DNA of 12,872 nucleotides from JALXDT01 sp964634755 (GTDB lineage: Bacteria; Acidobacteriota; Aminicenantia; JAMOAD01), in contig CAZWJH010000071.1 in assembly GCA_964634755.1 (NCBI GenBank), forward strand, positions 1-12,872. Reading direction: 5' to 3'. The translations under genes and the position numbers were made by a program. Each line of letters opens with the position of its first letter. Position 1 is the stretch's first letter. The notes below the pieces were generated by a model. That model was not told the origin of the DNA. It saw only the letters and a list, made by a program, of their open reading frames with translations, and made no database searches. Of this stretch, positions 7,197 through 12,872 are shown in pieces.

Positions 7197-8393
7197 ATGT
7201 TGAAAGTCCAAGCAGTAGTTGGGATTTTTGTTTTTCTTTTGATTGCATTTTTACTTTCAAAGGATAGGAAAAAAATAAATTACCGGCTGGTTTTGATTGG
7301 GCTTATTATTCAGTTTGTGATTGCGGTTTTTATGCTTAGGACAGCAATAGGAGTTAGTATTTTTGAAGGAGTGAATAAAGGTTTTCTTGTGCTTTTAAAT
7401 TACAGCAATTATGGGGCAAAATTTCTTTTTGGAAGTCTTGTTGATTCTCAGAGTATGGGAGCTCAAGTGGCTTTTCAGGTTTTGCCTCTTATTATTTTTG
7501 TATCAGCTCTTATGGCTCTTTTGGTCTATCTTGGAATAATTCAGTTTTTTGTCAGACTTTTCGCAAAACTTTTTTACCACTCAATGGGAATAACGGGGGT
7601 GGAGGCTTTTACATCTTCTCTTTTAATATTCATGGGAATAGAAGCTTTAACAGGGGTAAAAAAATATGTCGAAAATATGAATGAATCAAGGCTTTTTACA
7701 ATAATGGCAACATTTATGTCTACAATAGCAGGGAGTGTCATGGCTGCCTATGTTAGTTTTGGTGCAAAGGCAGGACATCTTTTAACAGCTTCTGTTATGA
7801 GTGCTCCTGCTGCAATTTTAATTTCAAAAATTATGATTCCTGATACCGAAGAAAGAGCTGATGATCCTTTGGATAACATAAAGGTTGATAAAGGTGGAAC
7901 AAGTATTGTTGAGGCCATTGCAACCGGAACTTCAAATGGGCTCAAACTTTCCCTTGAAGTGGGGGCAATGCTTATAGCTTTTATTTCTCTCATTTATCTT
8001 TTTAATGATTTGATAGGGCTTTCAGGAATTACCCTTGAAAAACTTTTAGGATATATCTTTTCTCCTTTTGCTTTTTTAATTGGTATTCCTTATTCTGAAG
8101 CTCTTGATGTTGGGAAGCTCTTGGGGGTTAAAACAGTATTCAATGAGTTTTTATCATATTTGAAACTTAAAACAATAATTTCCACAGGTGCTCTATCACA
8201 AAGAACAATTTATATTACAACATATGCTCTTTGCGGTTTTGCAAATTTCGGAAGTATGGGGATTTTGATTGGAGGCATTGGTACGATTGCACCTTCCCAT
8301 AAAAGTATTGTTTCAAAATTAGCCTTCAAATCACTAATTGCCGGATTTTTAGCTACTATGCTAACTGCTTCTATTGCAGGGCTTTTACTTTAA
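7197..8393 (+). CDS. nupC: NupC-type concentrative nucleoside transporter (CNT family)
   Basis: A 398-residue membrane protein with the three CNT regions in order: an N-terminal pair of membrane helices (about 1-55), the gate domain with FQVLPLIIFVSALMALLVYLGI (about 98-119), and a core with GVEAFTSSLLIFMGIEA (136-152), FMSTIAGSVMAAYVSFGA (172-189) and a C-terminal ALCGFANFGSMGILIGGIG (343-361). It imports nucleosides into the cytoplasm with Na+ or H+. The cation and base preference are not read from the sequence. Length is usual for bacterial NupC. The start follows an excellent SD site. The gene lies after the solute-binding protein gene and ends seven bases from the convergent chemoreceptor gene. 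It fits functionally with the nucleotidase at 786. Confidence 0.92.
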   Translation: MLKVQAVVGIFVFLLIAFLLSKDRKKINYRLVLIGLIIQFVIAVFMLRTAIGVSIFEGVNKGFLVLLNYSNYGAKFLFGSLVDSQSMGAQVAFQVLPLIIFVSALMALLVYLGIIQFFVRLFAKLFYHSMGITGVEAFTSSLLIFMGIEALTGVKKYVENMNESRLFTIMATFMSTIAGSVMAAYVSFGAKAGHLLTASVMSAPAAILISKIMIPDTEERADDPLDNIKVDKGGTSIVEAIATGTSNGLKLSLEVGAMLIAFISLIYLFNDLIGLSGITLEKLLGYIFSPFAFLIGIPYSEALDVGKLLGVKTVFNEFLSYLKLKTIISTGALSQRTIYITTYALCGFANFGSMGILIGGIGTIAPSHKSIVSKLAFKSLIAGFLATMLTASIAGLLL

Positions 8394-8400
8394 CTGGATT

Positions 8401-10443
8401 TTATTCTGTCCTGAATTTGTCCACTAAATCTTTTAATTTTTCTGCCTGGTCAGCGAGATCACTTGATGTTGTAGCTATTTGAGATATTGCAAGCTGTGAT
8501 TGCTCGGACGCCTGAACTATATTCTGGATGTTCATGTTAACCTCTTTTACGGTTGCCGCTTGTTCTGTGCTTGCTGTTGATACTGCCATCGTTATTTCCT
8601 GTACTTTTCGAGATTCTTCGATAACTTTTTCAAGCATCTCTCTTCCGCTTTGAGCAAGCTCCTGCCCTTTTAAAACTTCTTTAAGGGATACTTCCATGGC
8701 ACTTACAGAATTTTCAGCTCCAGCTTGAATTTTGTTTGTAATTTCTTCAATTTCTTTTATTGATTTTGATGTTCTTTCTGCAAGTTTTCTTATCTCATCG
8801 GCAACAACTGCAAATCCCCTTCCTGCTTCACCGGCTCTCGCAGCTTCAATAGCGGCATTTAGAGCGAGTAAATTTGTTTGATCTGCAATGTCTGTAATCA
8901 CAGAAAGTATTTCACCTATTCCCTTTGCTGCCTCTCCGAACTCATTAATTTGATTTGATAGATTCTCAAATTTGTTTGAAATGTCTGTTATTGAATTTAA
9001 AATATGGGTTATAGTGGTTGATGTCTCGTTTACAACTTTTTCCATATTTGCTACGTTGTCCTGTGCTTGTTCTGTCATTCTCTGATTATCTTCAATTGTA
9101 GCTGTAAGCTCTTCCATAGCGGAAGCAACCGAGGTGGTCTGTGCATTTTGCTCCTCAGTCGTAGCTGAAAGCTCCTCTGCTGTGGACGAAAGCTCTGTAG
9201 ATGCAGATGAGACAGAGGATGCATTTGATTTAACTTCTATTATTATCCCCTGAATTCTTTCTATAAACTTGTTAAACCAATTTGCAAGCTCTCCTAATTC
9301 GTCATTGTTTTCGGATTTAACTCTCTTTGTAAGATCTGCTTCTCCCTCTGCTAGATCTTTTACTCTTGTTATCATAACTTTTATTGGTTTGACAATTTGT
9401 CTTCCAAAAAGTAAACTGAAAATTATAATTATCGTAATACTTATTAAAATAAAAAAGAATAATACATTTTTTAACCTGTATACTGGAGCTAATAATTCAT
9501 CTTTCTTTATAGTTGTGAAAAGACCCCAGTTTAGCCCTTTTATCTTTAGTTTGTTATAGGTTACTATTTCTGTATTGCCTGTTGAGCCTACTTTCTGCTG
9601 TACTCCTGATTTGCCTTTAAATAAACATTCTTCAATCACAGCATCGCTTTTGAGGTCTCCTATTTTACCCTTTTTAACTACTCTATTGCTTCTTAAATAA
9701 GTTTTCCCATCGCTCCCAATGCCTACTATATAAGATTCTCCTGTTTTACCAAGACCTTCTCTAACATTTATTATTTTCATATATTCTTGATATGGAAGAG
9801 TGAGGGCTAAAACTCCGATGGTTTTTCCTTTTTTATTTTTTATAGGAGCTCCGACAAATGCTGTTTGTTTATTATTTAAGGGAGGATATGACTCAAAGTC
9901 TACGATGGCTACTTTACCTGTTTTTACAATATTTTTCCACAATTTTGCCAATCCAGTATTTTTATACTTCCCATAGCCTAAATTTGTTCCCAGATCATCA
10001 TTTTTGTCTAGGGAGAACATTACATGACCATGAAGGGCGCAGATAATAAAGAGTTCTTCAAATCCCATTTCCTTAGCAAATCCTCTTAATTCTTTATCTA
10101 TCGAGTCATAAATTTTTTTATATTCAGGAGTGTTTACGGGAAAGGGTGCTTTCTCTCCTACCTTCATTTTTTTATGATAATTGCTCAGTTGATTTTCAGC
10201 TCTTAGTATCATATTTAGTGTTGCTGAACCAACTGCTTTTTCTATCAATCCATTTATATTGTTTTCAATATCAATTGCTTTTGCTCTTTGAAGGGCTTTT
10301 AAACTAACAATGGCCTGATCTGTTATCATTTTTGCTGTTCTTGACCTTACTACTAAAACTGCAGTAAAAATTGGAAGTAATCCTGTGATAAGCATTACTA
10401 TGACAATTTTCTGATAAATACTTAATCTCTTCTTAATCCTCAT
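8401..10443 (-). CDS. Methyl-accepting chemotaxis protein with double-Cache-like sensor
   Basis: A 680-residue transmembrane chemoreceptor. Membrane segment 1 is about 11-32, the extracytoplasmic sensor about 33-325, membrane segment 2 about 326-347, HAMP 348-400, and the MA signalling domain to the end. The sensor looks like dCache_1: a long N-terminal helix, a FIICALHGHVMFS strand, a FVGAPIKNKKGKTIGVLAL block (196-214), and a membrane-distal to proximal GESYIVGIGSDGKTYLRS block (236-252). The signalling tip at about 518-560 carries ADQTNLLALNAAIEAARAGE and GRGFAVVADEIRKLAERT, the CheA/CheW contact hairpin. There is no C-terminal CheR pentapeptide; it ends in DKFRTE. The ligand is unknown. 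It implies chemotaxis and, with the FlhB-like gene, motility. The start has an SD site (AGAGGA, 10453-10448) and a normal leader of about 50 bases, unlike most first genes here. Confidence 0.93.
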   Translation of the reverse strand: MRIKKRLSIYQKIVIVMLITGLLPIFTAVLVVRSRTAKMITDQAIVSLKALQRAKAIDIENNINGLIEKAVGSATLNMILRAENQLSNYHKKMKVGEKAPFPVNTPEYKKIYDSIDKELRGFAKEMGFEELFIICALHGHVMFSLDKNDDLGTNLGYGKYKNTGLAKLWKNIVKTGKVAIVDFESYPPLNNKQTAFVGAPIKNKKGKTIGVLALTLPYQEYMKIINVREGLGKTGESYIVGIGSDGKTYLRSNRVVKKGKIGDLKSDAVIEECLFKGKSGVQQKVGSTGNTEIVTYNKLKIKGLNWGLFTTIKKDELLAPVYRLKNVLFFFILISITIIIIFSLLFGRQIVKPIKVMITRVKDLAEGEADLTKRVKSENNDELGELANWFNKFIERIQGIIIEVKSNASSVSSASTELSSTAEELSATTEEQNAQTTSVASAMEELTATIEDNQRMTEQAQDNVANMEKVVNETSTTITHILNSITDISNKFENLSNQINEFGEAAKGIGEILSVITDIADQTNLLALNAAIEAARAGEAGRGFAVVADEIRKLAERTSKSIKEIEEITNKIQAGAENSVSAMEVSLKEVLKGQELAQSGREMLEKVIEESRKVQEITMAVSTASTEQAATVKEVNMNIQNIVQASEQSQLAISQIATTSSDLADQAEKLKDLVDKFRTE

Positions 10444-10498
10444 TTTTTCCTCTATTGTTTTTTGTTAAAAAGAGTAATTCTTTTATTATCATAAAAAA

Positions 10499-10527
10499 AT
10501 ATAATCATATGGGAAGAAAAAAATCAA
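10499..10527 (-). promoter_or_regulatory. Possible promoter of the chemoreceptor gene
   Basis: On the minus strand, TTGATT (10527-10522), 17 bases, TTATAT (10504-10499). The leader to the ATG at 10443 would be about 50 bases and contains an SD site. It shares a 134-base divergent gap with the sulfatase start. No flagellar sigma28-type site was evident. Confidence 0.35.
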
Positions 10528-10540
10528 GTTTATCTTTTTA

Positions 10541-10577
10541 TTGACAATGTATTATTTTATTATTACCATAAAATATC
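10541..10577 (+). promoter_or_regulatory. Possible promoter of the broken sulfatase gene
   Basis: A perfect -35 TTGACA (10541-10546) is followed 17 bases later by a poor -10, TACCAT (10564-10569), and eight bases on by the ATG at 10578, which has no SD site. A better -10-like TAAAAT at 10569-10574 is 22 bases from the -35, too far. The site looks like the leaderless promoters of this window with a damaged -10, which suits a decaying gene. Confidence 0.35.
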
Positions 10578-12030
10578 ATGAAGAGAAGGAAGTTTTTGAA
10601 AAGTGTTGGTCTTGGAGTGGGAGGGCTTGCTCTTTCAGGATGTAGTGCTTTTTAAGTAAAAAATATTCCCTCCGAAAGAAAGCCTAATATAATTTTTATA
10701 ATGGCTGATGATCTTGGGTACGGGGAGCTTGGCTCTTATTGAGAGAAAAAAATTAAAACACCCAATATTGATAAACTTGCTTCTGAAGGAATGAAATTTA
10801 CTGATTATTATGCAGGAGCTCCTGTCTGTGCACCATCAAGATGCGTGCTTTTGACAGGGAAACATTTAGGGCACTCAGTAGTTAGAGACAATTATGAGGT
10901 GGGAAGCTGGGACTCATATATGGGACAGTATCCTCTCCCCTCCGAAGAAATTACAATTGCTGAAATGTTAAAAAAAGCTGGTTACAGAACAGGCGTTTTC
11001 GGTAAATGGGGATTGGGAAGAGTTGAAAGTTCCGGAAATCCCTTAAAACAAGGTTTTGATAGATTTTTTGGGTACAATTGCCAGCGTCATGCTCATAATT
11101 TATATCCACGGTACCTTATAGATAATGAGAAGAAAGTGTATTTAAAGGGAAACACGCGGGGACTTACTGGAGAGCAATATGCTCCTCAACTAATTGCCGA
11201 TGAAGCCTTAAAGTTCGTAGAGGAGAATAAGAATAATCCTTTTCTTTTTATACTATGCAACAGTTCTTCTTCATCTTCCGCTTCAAGCACCTGAAAAGTT
11301 TGTTAAAATGTATAAAGGCAAGTGGGAGGATCCCCCTTACAAAGGGAGATCATATCTTCCGAATCCAAATCCGAGAGCAACTTATGCAGCAATGATTACA
11401 TTCTTAGACTATCAAGTGGGAAGATTAATGAAATTACTTGATAAATTGGGGATTGCTGATAATACAATAATCTTTTTCACATCAGACAATGGAACAACAT
11501 ATTTGAAAAAGCAGGTGGATTATGAATTTTTCAAAAGTCTTGGACCATTAAGAGGTTATAAAGGCTATGTATATGAAGGCGGGATAAGAGTTCCCATGAT
11601 TGTAAGATGGCCTGGAAGAATTAAACCCTTAACTATTACACATAAACCTTTTGCCCATTATGACATAATGGCAACACTGGCAGAAATAGCTGGGGTAAAT
11701 GTTCCTAAAAATACTGATGGAATTAGTTTTTTACCCGTTCTTACAGGAAAAGAGAAGGAGCAAAAAGAGCATGAATTTCTTTTCTGGGATTTTGCCGGAT
11801 ATGGAGGGCAAATTGCCGTTAGAATGGGTAAATGGAAAGGTATTAAAAAGAATTTGAGGAAAAATCCGAATGCTCCTACGGAACTTTACAATCTTGAAGA
11901 AGATATAGGAGAAAAAGTGAATTTAGCTGATAAATATCCAGAAATTGTCAAAAAGATTGAAAAAATAATGTTGAGGGCAAGAACTGAACCTAAAGTAAAA
12001 GAGTTCAGATTTTGGAAATATTCTAAATAG
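10578..12030 (+). pseudogene. Tat-lipoprotein arylsulfatase, broken by two stops and a frameshift
   Basis: Type I (Cys-type) sulfatase, about 483 residues after repair. The N-terminus has a Tat motif (RRKFLK, 3-8), a hydrophobic core and lipobox LSGC with Cys22. Then come the metal-site Asp pair D44-D45 in ADDLGYG, the formylglycine site CAPSR with Cys84, TGK at 93-95, GKWGLG at 142-147, and the DNG metal site at about 303-305. Three lesions break it: TAA at codon 26 (10653-10655, probably from CAA), TGA at codon 55 (10740-10742) where the family has Gly (GSYG; probably from GGA), and one extra base near 11244-11250. Skipping that base restores YYATVLLHLPLQAPEKF in line with the family, and the total length then becomes a whole number of codons. 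It would have removed sulfate from extracytoplasmic sulfated glycans or aryl sulfates after Cys84 was oxidised by the maturase encoded opposite. The two genes' 3' ends overlap by eight bases. Confidence 0.9.
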
Positions 12031-12799
12031 ATAGATTCTCAGCGACATTTTTTAACCTTTCAAAGGAATGTTCGAAAAATTTTTTATATGCAGGACAAAG
12101 AATATTTAATGAGGAGGGATCAGAAAGGTTTCTTCTGTTTTTTGGACACCCTCCATAGCAAAATTCAAGCCATTTACACTCAAAACATTTTTTATTTAAC
12201 ATTGTTTTATTTTTTCCGAATGAAATTTGTTTTTCAGAATTAAGCAAATCAATTAATTTATCCTCATGAATGTTTCCCAAAAAGTGTTTTTGATCCACGA
12301 AAAAATCGCACGAGTAAACATTGCCATTATACTCAACAACAAGGTATGAACCACACTCCTTTTGAAGCTCACAGTCGACAGATTCTTTTCCCATGAGTTT
12401 TAATAAAAGGGAAACAAAAAATCTGATTGATATTGGAGTCCCTTTTTTGAAATCTTCGTACCACATATCAAAAATTTTATTTAAAAAATCTCCATATTTT
12501 TTCGGGGAAACGGAGAAACTTGTAAGTTTGTTGTTTTCTAGTCCCCTTTCTATTATTGGAATAAATTGGATGTATCTTATTCCCATTGATTTGATAAAAT
12601 TATAAATCTCTTCCGGGAAATTTACTGAATAGCTATTAACAGTGGCCAATACATTAATTATTAGTCTTTCTATTAAATTCTTTTTTGCCCACTCATAAGA
12701 TTGTGAGGATAAGTCATTTTTAGATAATTTACTAATTTTTTCTTTTTCCTTATTAATCTCGTATTCAGAAAATTTGTAAAATTTTGTCTCTATTTCCAT
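12023..12799 (-). pseudogene. anSME sulfatase maturase lacking its radical-SAM core
   Basis: 258 residues against about 370-400 for the family. From about residue 47 it follows anSME: IINVLATVNSYSV, IRYIQFIPIIE (74-84), FDMWYEDFKKG (110-120), SIRFF, then the SPASM/twitch part with Cys143, 149, 164, 205, 208, 214, 218 and 235, that is C-x5-C-x14-C, C-x2-C-x5-C-x3-C and a last Cys. This is the full ligand set for both auxiliary [4Fe-4S] clusters, with spacing as I recall it from the Clostridium perfringens enzyme. Asp165, next to Cys164, matches the proposed base. The N-terminal domain with the C-x3-C-x2-C cluster that binds SAM is gone; residues 1-45 are charged, helical and unlike the family. 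Two in-frame stops lie 27-33 bases upstream, and the other frames show no core either, up to the window end. Without the core it cannot make formylglycine. A leaderless-type promoter still precedes the ATG, so it may be expressed. Confidence 0.82.
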
Positions 12800-12833
12800 A
12801 AGTAATTTTATTAAATATAATTTTTTTCATCAA
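12800..12833 (-). promoter_or_regulatory. Promoter before the truncated maturase, predicted leaderless
   Basis: On the minus strand, TTGATG (12833-12828), 17 bases, TAAAAT (12810-12805), then five bases to the ATG at 12799. No SD site. The spacing is the same as for the other leaderless candidates, which supports this ATG as a real start rather than an arbitrary one inside a broken gene. Confidence 0.5.
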
Positions 12834-12872
12834 ATTAAACTAGTTGTTGATTAAGTGTAATTCCCTTGTAAA

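Noticed and set aside
7133..7265. Frame of about 43 codons overlapping the start of the NupC gene
   Set aside because: Most of it is out-of-frame NupC sequence; the unique part is a lysine-rich run without recognisable features.
9269..10046. Plus-strand open frames opposite the chemoreceptor gene
   Set aside because: They are antisense shadows of a protein with unambiguous HAMP and signalling domains.
11262..11293. Serine-rich end of the first sulfatase fragment
   Set aside because: It is read from the wrong frame after the single-base frameshift; the conserved frame there encodes normal sulfatase sequence.
12393..12605. Plus-strand open frame opposite the maturase remnant
   Set aside because: Antisense to the conserved maturase region, with no support of its own.
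1..12872. CRISPR arrays, tRNA or rRNA genes, insertion sequences, phage or toxin-antitoxin modules
   Set aside because: I looked on both strands for direct repeats, tRNA-like folds, transposase motifs and small paired genes and saw none that could be supported.

Overview
The window comes from an AT-rich bacterium whose proteins are rich in Lys and Ile. It looks like a free-living, probably motile and anaerobic cell. It carries a chemoreceptor and a FlhB-type small protein. It has several lipoproteins with clear lipoboxes, one of them a Tat substrate. It also carries part of an oxygen-independent sulfatase maturase. I cannot name a taxon from the sequence. There are no RNA genes, CRISPR arrays, insertion sequences or other mobile elements that I can see, and no gene-free stretch over 300 bases.

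Layout. (1) 58-2848 (+): a likely operon of a PrsW-type membrane protease, a surface or periplasmic 5'-nucleotidase-type lipoprotein, and a DUF985 cupin, joined by a 17-nt gap and an ATGA overlap. (2) 2870-4273 (-): an operon of a CsgG/LpoB-like lipoprotein, a DUF457 membrane hydrolase and a free-standing FlhB C-terminal-domain protein, with overlapping ends. (3) 4310-5524 (-): a CPA-type cation/proton antiporter, divergent from (4) 5602-7107 (+), a peptide-type ABC solute-binding protein, followed by 7197-8393 (+), a NupC-type nucleoside transporter. (5) 8401-10443 (-): a methyl-accepting chemotaxis protein with a double-Cache-like sensor. (6) 10578-12030 (+): a Tat-lipoprotein arylsulfatase broken by two nonsense codons and a frameshift, convergent with 12023-12799 (-), a sulfatase maturase (anSME) that has lost its radical-SAM core but keeps the whole SPASM cysteine set.

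Working together: the nucleotidase and NupC would make a nucleotide-scavenging route (dephosphorylate outside, import the nucleoside). The sulfatase and maturase formed a substrate/activator pair that now appears to have decayed on both sides.

The most unusual signal is in the promoters. Five genes or operons with no Shine-Dalgarno site (58, 4273-, 5524-, 5602, 12799-) each have a sigma70-like -35 box, exactly 17 bases, a good -10 box, and then only 5-6 bases before ATG. The expected transcription start is therefore the A of ATG or a base or so before it, which predicts leaderless mRNAs. Genes inside operons or with a real leader (786, 7197, 10443-) have Shine-Dalgarno sites instead. The same geometry also corrects the antiporter start and supports the start of the truncated maturase.
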